From: Nocardia seriolae NBRC 15557
Lineage (GTDB): Bacteria > Actinomycetota > Actinomycetes > Mycobacteriales > Mycobacteriaceae
Direction: 5' to 3'
DNA length: 38,944 bases
Assembly (NCBI RefSeq): GCF_007990715.1
Contig: NZ_BJWY01000070.1
Location: 1 to 38,944 of the forward strand
The notes below the pieces were generated by a model. That model was given only the letters and a program-made list of their open reading frames with translations, was not told where the DNA came from and did no database searches. Within the stretch, counting starts at the first letter, position 1; each line of letters opens with the position of its first letter. Position numbers and translations under genes: made by a program. This document shows positions 21,728 through 30,293 of the stretch, piece after piece.

Positions 21728-24620
21728 AAGTACATGCCGTGTTGCAGCGGTGACAGTGGCCGAACGTCGATCAGTCCCGGTCGCTGCTGTTGCCAGCGCT
21801 GAATCTCGGCCTCCGGCCAAGTGACCAGGGCGAAAGGCTCGATGGGCGCGGCGATTTCGGGTGTGACGGCGGCGACGGCGGCCAGTCCCGCGATGGTCTT
21901 GTGGTCGAAGACATCTCGGGCGCTGAACGCGAGTCCGGCCGAGCGGGCGCGGGCGACCAGTTGCAGGGCGCTGATGCTGTCACCGCCGAGGGCGAAGAAC
22001 GAGTCGTCCACGCCGACCCGGTCGCGGCCCAGCAGGTCGGCGAACAAACCGGCCAGCGTGTGCTCGGGCGGGGTTCCCGGTGCCCGGTATTCGGCGCTGT
22101 CATCGGCGAATACGGGAGCGGGCAGGGCCCGGCGGTCCAGCTTGCCCACCGGGGTCAGCGAAATGGCGTCCAGCACGACCACTGCCGCGGGCCAGCGCCG
22201 GACCGGCCAGATACAGCTCACCCGTCGCGCCCGGCGGCACCGGCCGCAGCCAGCTGTCGAGCACCAGCAACGAGAACCCGCACACCGGGCCGCCCAGGGT
22301 GATCGGCACGTCCGGCCGCAACTCGGCGAATCTCGTTGCGACGATGGTTGTTTCGGTCGGACCGTACAGATTCACCAGGCGTCGGCCCGGAGCCCAGTGC
22401 GCCACGAGTTCCGCACCCACCGCCTCGCCGCCGACCGCCAGCGTCCGCAGCTCCGGCAGATCATCCGGACGCATGCTGGCCAGCACCGACGGCGTGATCA
22501 AGGCGCGGGTGACCCGCTGTTCGCGCAGCAGCTCCTCCAGTGCCGCACCGCTGTAGGCATCCGGCGGTGCGACGATCAGGGTGCCGCCGCAGCCGAAGAC
22601 GAACAGCGCCTCCAGGATCGAGGCGTCGAAGCTGGGTGAGGCCACATGCAGCACCCGCGCCTCTTGGTCCAGGCGCATGGTCTCCCGGTGCTCGGCAAGG
22701 AAATTCGCGAGTCCGCGGTGATCGAGCAGGGCGGCCTTGGGTTTCCCGGTCGAACCGGAGGTGTAGATCACGTACGCGATCTGCTCCGGCAGGACCCGGC
22801 CGCCCCGCTCAAGATCCGACACCGGGGTCGCCGGTTCGGAGTTCACGCGTCGCATGGTGCCGGGATCATCCAGCACCCGCCAGTCGATCAGCCCCGGTAG
22901 CCGGGATGCGCTGTCGCGCACGGCGATTCCGAGTGCGGCCCGAGAGTCGAAGAGCACGTGCTCGATGCGATCGAGCGGATGGTCGGGGTCCATCGGCAGG
23001 AACGCCGCACCGGTCTTGGCGACCGCCCACAGCGCGATGAGCGATTCGATCGAGCGGGGTAGGGCCAGCACCACGAACTGCTCGCGACCGACGCCCCGGC
23101 GCAACAACTCTCGTACCAGCCGGTTCGACCGGGCATCCAGCTCGGCGTAATCGAGCCGCCGGTCCCCGCAGATCAGCGCGATCGCACCTGGGTCGGAAGT
23201 CACCGCGCCGGAAAGGATTTCGGGCAGGGTTCGCGGTGGCACCGAGTCCGCGCCCCGCACCGGTGCCAGCGCCCGGCGCTCGGCGGCGTCGATGACCGGT
23301 ACCCGCACCAGCGCGGTGCCCGTGCCGGCCGCCAGGAAGCGATGCAGGAAGGCCAGAAACCGCCCGTGGTGCGCGGCCAGTTCGGCTTCGGTGTAGAGAT
23401 TCGGGTTCGCCTGCAGGTCCAGGTGGGTGCTCTGCCCGCCCACGCCCGGATACACATGGACGAACAGGGTCGTCGATCAGTCCCGAGGTGAGCACGTGCA
23501 ACCGTCCGACCACCGGTCCGAGGTGGATCCGGTTGTCGAACACCATGAGATTCACCGTCGGCCCGAAGGAGGTGGCGATGTCCATGCTGTGGCCCAGGTC
23601 GCGGAAGATGTCCTCCTGCCGGTACCGCTGCCGCCGCAGCGCGCCGGTCAGCTCACGCCCGGTGGCGGCGAGCACCCCGCCGACCGTCATTCCGGGATCC
23701 CGGCGCAGCCGCAGCGGCACCACATTGGCGACCATGCCGCCGGAGCGGCGCAGCGTCGCGGTGGTCCGGCCCGAAACCGGCAGGCCCAGGGTCACTTCCC
23801 GCGCATCGGTCATGGCGCCCAGATACGCCGCGAAGGCGGCGACCACGATCGGCGCGATACTGCTCGACTCCTCCGCGGCCGTCCGATCCAGCAATTCCAC
23901 CGTGGCCGAGGGCAATTCGGCGGAGACGAGGATCGGCTGCGCGGCCGAGCCGCCGGTGCGCCCGGCCAACGTCACCGGTTCGGCGAGCCCGGCGAGATGG
24001 TCGTGCCAGTACTCCCGGTCCGCCCGCATACGGGTCGAATCCCGGTAGGCGAGATCGTCGTTCACGATTCCCGGCAGTGCTGCCGCCCGCGCGGGCGGCA
24101 GCACTTCCCCGGCGCGAATCGCGTCGTAGATCTCGCTGGTGCGCTGCATCATCGTCATGGCGCCGGTGCCGTCGATGACGATGTGATGCATCCGCGAATA
24201 CAGGAACCACGACTGCCCGCCCAGCCGCAGCAGCGCCACCCGGACGAGCCGATCCGCGTACAGATCCACCGGGGTCGAGTACTCGGCCCGCATCCAGGCG
24301 CGGGCCGCCTCGGGCGGGTCGGATTCCCCGCGCAGATCGACGATCCCGACCTCGATCTCCAAGCCCGGATCGACCAATTGCCGAGGCACCCCGCCGGTTT
24401 CGATGAGCCGTAGCTCACCGCTGCCGAACTCACGCCCGGACTGCCGCACGGCCCGCGTCAGCACCTCGATATCGACCGCACCGGCGATTTCGGCGTATTG
24501 GGCGATGGAGACGGAGACCGCACCGGCGACCTGCTGGGCGAACCACAGGCCGCGCTGTGCGGCCGACAGCTCGAACGCGCCGGTGGCCGGGGCCGTCTGT
24601 GCTGGGGCGGATCGGGGCAT
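21728..24620 (-). pseudogene. Broken nonribosomal peptide synthetase (C-A-PCP-C')
   Basis: The reading starts MPRSAPAQTAPATGAFELSA, entering a condensation domain (C1 motif Leu-Ser-Ala-Ala-Gln-Arg-Gly; active site His-His-Ile-Val-Ile-Asp-Gly at 24170-24191). An adenylation domain follows (A3 Tyr-Thr-Ser-Gly-Ser-Thr-Gly near 22760; A5 Asn-Leu-Tyr-Gly-Pro-Thr-Glu-Thr near 22355; A6 Gly-Glu-Leu-Tyr-Leu-Ala-Gly), then A10 Lys-Leu-Asp-Arg-Arg-Ala-Leu-Pro, a carrier domain (Leu-Gly-Gly-Asp-Ser near 21985) and the first motif of a second C domain. The gene is broken three ways: a 1-bp insertion at 23467-23469, an out-of-frame deletion near 22190-22205 that removes A7-A9, and a join to an SDR gene near 21725. 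It is not a working synthetase. Confidence 0.88.
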
Positions 24621-24649
24621 GGTTGTCTGTCTGCTTCGGATGGGTTCGT

Positions 24650-25162
24650 TCAGCTCGCGCGGTGGTCGCGGCCGAGTTCGGCCGTGGTCAGCGGCGCGCC
24701 GGAGGTGCTCAGGTACTGCCGCAGCGCCGCCCCGTCGTCGAGCACCAGCCAGCCGACGGCATCGGTCAGCCCGCCGCGCCGAGCCCGCACGGTCACCCCC
24801 ACCGCGGCCGTGGGCGTGAACACCCCGGCCTCGACCGAGTCTGCGGCCGCCCCGATCTTGGCCAGCGCGTGCCGGACCGCGACCGCCTCGAATTCGGGCA
24901 CCGCGGCCAGCCCGACCAGGCAGCCCGGTGTCGCCCCCAGCCGCACGAGCATGCGGGCCAGCCGATTCGACCAGCGCTCGAGCTCGGCGAAATTCAGCTC
25001 GAACCGGCCGTCGGACGCGACAACGCGATCGCGATAGGAAAGACCTTCCAGATACGTGAGAACCGCTTCCCGGCGACCGGCCAGCGTGCCGGTCGGAGCG
25101 GGCAATATCGTCATCGGTACAGACAAGGCAGTCTTCGGCACATAGAATGTGGTGGCGGACAC
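24650..25162 (-). CDS. Isolated N-terminal adenylation-like protein
   Basis: This 170-residue protein matches only the N-terminal lobe of an A domain: ELNFAELERWSNRLARMLVR, Gly-Cys-Leu-Val-Gly-Leu-Ala and Ala-Lys-Ile-Gly-Ala-Ala. It then runs to a stop before the Thr-Ser-Gly-Ser-Thr-Gly motif would come, so it cannot activate an amino acid alone. The GTG at 25162 has GGGAGG 10 nt upstream. The gene ends 29 bp before the broken NRPS gene and probably headed its operon. It may be a genuine truncated A-like docking or structural domain, or a remnant; its clean ends favour the former slightly. Confidence 0.6.
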   Translation of the reverse strand: MSATTFYVPKTALSVPMTILPAPTGTLAGRREAVLTYLEGLSYRDRVVASDGRFELNFAELERWSNRLARMLVRLGATPGCLVGLAAVPEFEAVAVRHALAKIGAAADSVEAGVFTPTAAVGVTVRARRGGLTDAVGWLVLDDGAALRQYLSTSGAPLTTAELGRDHRAS

Positions 25163-25725
25163 CTGAATGAATCCTCCCGAGTCGTTCGGCATGAGAGCGG
25201 AATTACCGCGGTGCGATTCGAGGATCCGGCAAGCGATTTCGCACGACATCGGGCGAGAATCGCTCCCGGACCGTGAAATACCCAGAGCAAGGGGTGTCAA
25301 CTGGGGTTTTGCCGCGGATCACGGGTCTACGGGTGGGACCACATCCGCGAAATGTAATGCCGCCGAATCTCTTTCGAAGCGCATTACTCAATCCACCGTA
25401 ACCGCCCGCAAACCCGGTTGGCAGATCCGGATCCGTGGGCACACCGGCCAGTGTCCACACTCGAAAACATCCGGCACCGAACAATGCCGAACCATGGAAT
25501 CCGATGTATCGAAGAGGTAAACTCCGGTATCAAACCCGAAAAGACTCAGCAATCGTTCCGCTATATGTCACATCCTGCTGGCACAAACGCACGATTGCGG
25601 GATAACGTCGGGTTCCGTCGATAACACATCGGGCACGCGGTTCGATACACGGACCAAGGTGCCGATTGTTTCGCTCGACGGTTGACGGCACGGGTCGGGG
25701 GATCCAGCCGAGCGGAGGTCCGCAC
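25163..25725. other. Long non-coding stretch between NRPS remnant and receiver gene
   Basis: About 560 bp with no convincing gene on either strand and a more AT-rich composition than its neighbours. It holds a dyad, GTAATGC (25354-25360) and GCATTAC (25381-25387) with a 20-nt spacer. It presumably contains the old NRPS promoter on the minus strand and the receiver-gene promoter on the plus strand, but I cannot place either with confidence. Confidence 0.5.
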
Positions 25726-26172
25726 ATGAATGTCTCTACAGCTGAATGCGCGCCCGCGAAGGTGCGGGTCATCGAGAGCAATCCGGCGATCGCCGAAATC
25801 ATGATGCTCGTGCTGACCACCGCCGGCCACCGGGCGTTCCAGCACACCAGCGGTCGGCAGGCGCTGCGCGCGCACGCCGGCATCGGTCCCGATGTGATCC
25901 TGCTGGCCGGGTCGCTGCCCGATGTGGCCGCCGAGGACATGTGCCGGGAACTGCGGGCGCGCACCGCCGTGCCGATCATCGTCCTGAGCACCGACCACGA
26001 CCCCGATCTCGCCGAGGCCCTGCGGGCCGAGGGCGCGTCGGACTGCCTGCGCCTGCCCGTGCACACCCGGGAACTGCTGGATCGCATCTCGACCCTGCTC
26101 CAGGAAGACCGGCAGGCGATCGCGCCGCCCGGCTCCGCCACCACGAAACCGGCGCCCAGCGCCGCGGCCTGA
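25726..26172 (+). CDS. Receiver-only protein lacking the phosphoacceptor Asp
   Basis: The 148-residue protein has one receiver (CheY-like) domain (about residues 12-125) and a Pro/Ala-rich tail, with no output domain. The key residues are changed. The phosphoacceptor after strand 3 is Ala61 (PDVILLAGSLPD, where a receiver has Asp), the acidic pair after strand 1 is Glu17-Ser18, and the conserved Lys is Leu (Asp-Cys-Leu-Arg-Leu-Pro). It is therefore a pseudo-receiver that cannot be phosphorylated in the usual way and may act through protein binding. The ATG at 25726 has GGAGG 8 nt upstream. No histidine kinase is nearby. Confidence 0.82.
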   Translation: MNVSTAECAPAKVRVIESNPAIAEIMMLVLTTAGHRAFQHTSGRQALRAHAGIGPDVILLAGSLPDVAAEDMCRELRARTAVPIIVLSTDHDPDLAEALRAEGASDCLRLPVHTRELLDRISTLLQEDRQAIAPPGSATTKPAPSAAA

Positions 26173-26241
26173 TCCGTCGCCACCCTTCGGGCGCTCCCGC
26201 GAGCTGTGGTCGCTCTCGGCCGGAGTCGATAGGGTGCGGCG

Positions 26242-27021
26242 GTGGATACAGCGGAGTTCGTTCAGCGCGGCGGCACGATCATGGATCGGCTCTCGACCAC
26301 ACAGGCCGCGCCGCCATGGCAAATTGTGGTCGGCACCGGTGTGCTGGCGCTGGCGCTGGTGGTCTTCCACCCGACCTGGCGGATCCTGCGCAACGCGGTG
26401 ACCATCGCGCACGAGGGCGGGCACGCGTTCACCGCGCTGCTGACCGGGCGGCGGCTCAATTCCATCCGATTGCATTCCGACACTTCCGGTCTCACCGTCT
26501 CCAGCGGGAAACCCTATGGGCTGGGGATGATCCTGACGATGGCCGCGGGCTACCCCGCGCCCGCGTTGCTGGGCCTGGGCTACGCAGCGCTGCTGGGCGC
26601 GCATCGGATCACGCTCATGCTGTGGCTGACCATCGCGCTGCTGCTGGTGCTGCTGCTGAAGGTCCGCAACTGGTACGGCCTGCTGTCGATCCTGGTGACC
26701 GGCGGCGTGGTGTTCGCGGTGTCGTGGTTCGGCAGCGACACCGCCCAGGCCGCGCTGGCCTACGCGGCGGCCTGGTTCCTGCTGCTGGCGGCGGTGCGGC
26801 CGGTGATCGAACTCCAGCGCAATCGGGCGCACGAGCCCAATTCCGATGCCGATCAGCTCGCGCGCCTGACCCATATCCCGGGCCTGCTGTGGGTGCTGGT
26901 CTTCGGCGCGATCGCGCTGTGCTCGCTGGTCTTCGGCGGGCGGCTGCTGCTGGCCGATGTGTCGGGGATCTGCGTGCCGCCGCTCACCCACAGCACCTGC
27001 GCGGCAGTCGCCGCACGGTGA
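26242..27021 (+). CDS. M50-family membrane metallopeptidase
   Basis: The 259-residue protein is mostly membrane helices (about seven). It carries a zinc-binding His-Glu-Gly-Gly-His in IAHEGGHAFTALLTGRR (about residues 56-72), as in M50B-type intramembrane peptidases. The usual second metal-ligand motif (Asp-Gly) is not obvious, so proteolysis is likely but not certain. The GTG at 26242 follows TAGGGT (26230-26235) by 6 nt and has no ribosome site, suggesting a leaderless mRNA. The gene is 69 bp after the pseudo-receiver gene. Relatives are common in actinobacteria and largely uncharacterised. Confidence 0.78.
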   Translation: MDTAEFVQRGGTIMDRLSTTQAAPPWQIVVGTGVLALALVVFHPTWRILRNAVTIAHEGGHAFTALLTGRRLNSIRLHSDTSGLTVSSGKPYGLGMILTMAAGYPAPALLGLGYAALLGAHRITLMLWLTIALLLVLLLKVRNWYGLLSILVTGGVVFAVSWFGSDTAQAALAYAAAWFLLLAAVRPVIELQRNRAHEPNSDADQLARLTHIPGLLWVLVFGAIALCSLVFGGRLLLADVSGICVPPLTHSTCAAVAAR

Positions 27022-27067
27022 GCATTGCCCCACCTCGGGGCGAGACCGGTATCGCTGCAAGGCTTCT

Positions 27068-27098
27068 GGTGAATGCCGACTAACATTCGGTATGCACC
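27068..27098. promoter_or_regulatory. Imperfect hairpin between peptidase and methyltransferase genes
   Basis: GGTGAATGCCGA (27068-27079) and TCGGTATGCACC (27087-27098) pair over 12 positions with one mismatch and one G-T pair, around a 7-nt loop. It could end transcription of the peptidase gene or be an operator for the methyltransferase gene. No T run is present. Confidence 0.4.
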
Positions 27099-27190
27099 GT
27101 CCGGGTGATCACGAACACCGGATTTGCCCGGATCTCGGCCCGCCTCGACCGAGGGCGGGCGTTCGATCGTTGCGGCAGGAGGGTTTCGGG

Positions 27191-28000
27191 ATGGAACGAC
27201 CGGCATGGGCCCCGGAGGGCGTGGACATGAACCGGCCCAGTCCCGCGCGCATGTACGACGCGCTGTTGGGTGGCTCGCACAATTTCGAGGTCGATCGCCA
27301 AGCCGCCGAGCAGGCCAAGAAGCTGGTCCCGGATCTGCCCCGGCTGGCCCTGAGCAATCGCGCGTTCCTGCGCCGCGCGGTGCGGTTCCTGGTGGATTCG
27401 GGGGTGCGGCAGTTCCTCGATATCGGCTCGGGTGTGCCGACCGCGGGCAATGTGCACGAGGTCGCGCAGGCCATCGATCCGGAGTGCCGGGTGCTCTACG
27501 CCGATATCGATCCGGTCGCCGTCGCGCATGCCCGTGCGATTCTGCGCGGCAATGATCGCGCCGCGGCCATCGAGGCGGATCTGCGCGCGCCCGCGGCCCT
27601 GCTGGAACAGGCACGGGCCACCGGCGTCATCGATTTCGACCAGCCGGTCGGCGTGCTGCTCATCGCGGTCCTGCACCTCGCCAGCGATGCCGACGCACCG
27701 GTCGAGAAGGTGAACGCGCTCTACGACGCGGTTCCGGTGGGCAGCTACGTGGCCATCTCCCATCTGACTTCGGCGAGCCGCCCCGACGATGCCGCGAAAC
27801 TGCAGAACAATTCGGCCAAGGTGAGCCGGATCGGATTGCAGTTCCGCTCCCGCGAGGAGATCACCGCGCTGTTCGGCAAGTGGGACCCGATCGAACCCGG
27901 TGTGGTGGAATTGCCGTTGTGGCGGCCGGAATCCGACCGCGATCAGCATGAGGAGCCGGGCCGTTCGCTCGGTTTGGCGGGTGTGGGCCGTAAGGCCTGA
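27191..28000 (+). CDS. SAM-dependent methyltransferase (DUF574)
   Basis: The 269-residue protein begins with Pro-Ala-Arg-Met-Tyr-Asp-Ala-Leu-Leu-Gly-Gly-Ser-His-Asn-Phe, the mark of the actinobacterial DUF574/Methyltransf_19 family. The SAM-binding motif QFLDIGSGVPTAGNVHEVAQ follows, with Tyr-Ala-Asp-Ile-Asp-Pro-Val-Ala-Val at the end of strand 2. Substrates are unknown; some members sit in polyketide loci. The ATG at 27191 has AGGAGGG 8 nt upstream. The following diguanylate cyclase starts 83 bp later, so they may be co-transcribed. Confidence 0.9.
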   Translation: MERPAWAPEGVDMNRPSPARMYDALLGGSHNFEVDRQAAEQAKKLVPDLPRLALSNRAFLRRAVRFLVDSGVRQFLDIGSGVPTAGNVHEVAQAIDPECRVLYADIDPVAVAHARAILRGNDRAAAIEADLRAPAALLEQARATGVIDFDQPVGVLLIAVLHLASDADAPVEKVNALYDAVPVGSYVAISHLTSASRPDDAAKLQNNSAKVSRIGLQFRSREEITALFGKWDPIEPGVVELPLWRPESDRDQHEEPGRSLGLAGVGRKA

Positions 28001-28083
28001 GCGCACGGTCAGGGTTATCGCACCTGGCAAATACATCGGGGTTGACCGAATGCGGCAGGGCAGACAGGGGTTGGGGGTCAGCG

Positions 28084-29370
28084 GTGGGAGCATGTGAGCT
28101 GGCGGTCCGGTGGGCCGACTCACTCGACGGCGCGGTCGCGCCCACGCTCACCCGGGCCCAGGTCGAGGAGCTGCTCGACGGTTTCTGCGATCGCCTGATC
28201 GCGGCGGTGCGCGGCAGCGCGGACATGTCGGTGGCCCGCGAGGCCGCCGCGGCCCTGGTGGCCGCCAACTACCGCGATCCGCTCGCCGTGCACCGCTCGG
28301 TACTGGTGTTGTGCGGGGACCTGGTCGAAACCGTCTGCCCGGAACCCGATTGCGAGGACTACTGGCCCGTGCGGCACCGCGGCATCGAGCTGGCCGCCGA
28401 ATTCGCGGCCGAATTCACCGCCGGATTGCGCAATGTGGCGCTGTCCGAACAGGAGACGACGCTCTACGCCGCGCTCACCGCGGCCCGCGAGGCCGAGGCC
28501 CGGCGGCATCTGTCGGAGGCGCGCTTCCAGGCCATCTTCGAGGGCGCGTCGGTGGGCATCGGCACCGTCGACATCACCACGGGACGGGTGGTCGATGTCA
28601 ATAACGCCATGGCCGAAACCCTGGGCGTGCCCGCCGCGTCCATGCCGGGCCGGTCGGTGGCCGACATTCTCGGCCCGGCCAATATCGGCGAGGCGTTCGG
28701 ATTGTTCCAGCGCCTGCTGTCCGGGGAGATCGACCGCTTCCGGTTCGAGACCGACCACACCAAACCCGATGGCCAGCACACCATTATCGACCTGTCCATG
28801 ACCATCGTCCGCGACACCGACGGCGCGCCGCGCTTCCTGATCGGCGTCACCGTCGATGTCACCGACCGCAAGCAGCTGGCCGACCGGCTCTGGTACGACG
28901 CCCACCACGATTCGCTCACCGGACTGCCCAACCGGCTGCTGTTCTTCGACCGGCTCGCCGCCACCACCGGGCAGGTCGGGGTCTGCTACCTGGATCTGGA
29001 CGGCTTCAAGGAGATCAACGACCGCCGTGGCCACACCGCCGGCGACCAGGTGCTGCGCGAGGTCGGGCAGCGACTGCGAATGGCGTTGCCGCCCAACGGG
29101 GTCGCCGCGCGGCTGGGCGGCGACGAATTCATCGTGCTGGTCGAAAGCTGCACGGGCCGGGAGGAATTGGCGACCGTCGCGGACAATCTGCTGGCCGCGC
29201 TGCGCGATACGTTCGATGTGGCCGGGCTGTCGGTGCGGGTGGGCGCGAGCATCGGCACCGCACTGGTCGATACCGACGCCACCGCAGTCGACGAGCTCAT
29301 GCACGCCGTGGACACCGCCATGTACCGGGACAAGGCGCTGCGCCACGGCGGCGGGCCGGTGCCGCGCTAG
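28084..29370 (+). CDS. Diguanylate cyclase with N-terminal sensor, PAS and GGDEF
   Basis: The 428-residue protein has an N-terminal helical sensor region of about 120 residues (TLTRAQVEELLDGFCDRLIA). A PAS domain follows (about 150-265, FQAIFEGASVGIGTVDITTG), then a GGDEF domain (about 275-425) with Asp-Ser-Leu-Thr-Gly-Leu-Pro-Asn-Arg and an intact Gly-Gly-Asp-Glu-Phe at about 345-349. It should make cyclic di-GMP from two GTP. The RxxD inhibitory site five residues before the motif is absent. There is no EAL domain. I prefer the GTG at 28084; a TTG at 28042 is also in frame. The stop is 7 bp from the convergent reductase-like gene. Confidence 0.9.
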   Translation: MGACELAVRWADSLDGAVAPTLTRAQVEELLDGFCDRLIAAVRGSADMSVAREAAAALVAANYRDPLAVHRSVLVLCGDLVETVCPEPDCEDYWPVRHRGIELAAEFAAEFTAGLRNVALSEQETTLYAALTAAREAEARRHLSEARFQAIFEGASVGIGTVDITTGRVVDVNNAMAETLGVPAASMPGRSVADILGPANIGEAFGLFQRLLSGEIDRFRFETDHTKPDGQHTIIDLSMTIVRDTDGAPRFLIGVTVDVTDRKQLADRLWYDAHHDSLTGLPNRLLFFDRLAATTGQVGVCYLDLDGFKEINDRRGHTAGDQVLREVGQRLRMALPPNGVAARLGGDEFIVLVESCTGREELATVADNLLAALRDTFDVAGLSVRVGASIGTALVDTDATAVDELMHAVDTAMYRDKALRHGGGPVPR

Positions 29371-29377
29371 CGCGGCA

Positions 29378-30169
29378 CTAGATCACGAACGGCACCAGTG
29401 CCTTTCGCTCGGCCGGGTAGTCGCCGAACTTCTCGCGGTACCAGCGGTGGGTGACGAAGGCCCGCGGCACCAGATTGCCGAAGGTGATCAGGAATATGAC
29501 CACGCCGGGCAGCGCCCAGGTGAGGATGGCGAAACCCGCCCAAGCGACCAGCTCGCCGAGATAGGTTGGGCTGGTGACGAATCGGAATCCCAGACCGTAG
29601 GGAATCTTGTATTCGGTTGCGCCCGGGTTGTTCTTGTCGCGCAGATTCCGGACGATGCGCTCGGAGCTGACCAGCAGGGCGAAACCGGCCAGGTAGACGA
29701 CCGATCCTACGATGAAGCGGGGGTCGGTCAGCCAGTCCGTGCCGTACTGCCCCAGGTAGTCGTGGCTGAACAGCGCGCCGTTGAGGTAGCCGTGCAGCGC
29801 CGTCACGAACATGCCCATGCCGAGCACCGAAACATTGAAACTGCTGGTCTTGCCGGGCACTTGGCGGATATTGAGGGGGAAGAACCAGCCCCGGTTGCCG
29901 TAGTGCAGAATCCAGATGGCCGCCAGCACCAGGGAAGTCGGCTCGAAACGGTGCGGGCCGCTCAGGTACGCGACCGCGAAGACCACGGTGGCCGGAATCT
30001 CCATCAGCCACCAGCCCAGCTTCGGATTGAGATTGAGGCCGAGCTTGGTGGTGGCGAAGCGGCCGTAGGGGCTCTGCCCGAAGAGGCCGCCGATCAGCAC
30101 GAAAGCGGCGAACGCGAAGGCGATCGTCAAGACGGTGTCGTAGACGGTATTGCCGGTGTACCAGTTCAT
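29378..30169 (-). CDS. Steroid 5-alpha-reductase-like membrane protein
   Basis: The 263-residue protein has about six membrane helices and the C-terminal signature of the 3-oxo-5-alpha-steroid 4-dehydrogenase/DUF1295 group: SPTYLGELVAWAGFAILTWA, then Asn-Leu-Val-Pro-Arg-Ala, His-Arg-Trp-Tyr-Arg-Glu-Lys-Phe and Tyr-Pro-Ala-Glu-Arg-Lys-Ala. These NADPH-dependent enzymes reduce enone double bonds in steroids or polyprenols. The ATG at 30169 has AAGGA 7 nt upstream. It stands alone, convergent with the cyclase gene and divergent from the gene at 30294. Confidence 0.85.
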   Translation of the reverse strand: MNWYTGNTVYDTVLTIAFAFAAFVLIGGLFGQSPYGRFATTKLGLNLNPKLGWWLMEIPATVVFAVAYLSGPHRFEPTSLVLAAIWILHYGNRGWFFPLNIRQVPGKTSSFNVSVLGMGMFVTALHGYLNGALFSHDYLGQYGTDWLTDPRFIVGSVVYLAGFALLVSSERIVRNLRDKNNPGATEYKIPYGLGFRFVTSPTYLGELVAWAGFAILTWALPGVVIFLITFGNLVPRAFVTHRWYREKFGDYPAERKALVPFVI

Positions 30170-30293
30170 TCGTGGTCCTTCATGTGAAAAAACTAGAACA
30201 GGTTCTACCATGCTGGGCGTGCCGACCGGTACCCACCGATGGCCAGCGCCGGTAACCGGCGGGTAGGTTGGCGGACACCCGGAGGGAGGCAAG

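Noticed and set aside
27068..27098. Riboswitch before the methyltransferase gene
   Set aside because: A single imperfect hairpin with no conserved junction is visible, which does not support a riboswitch.
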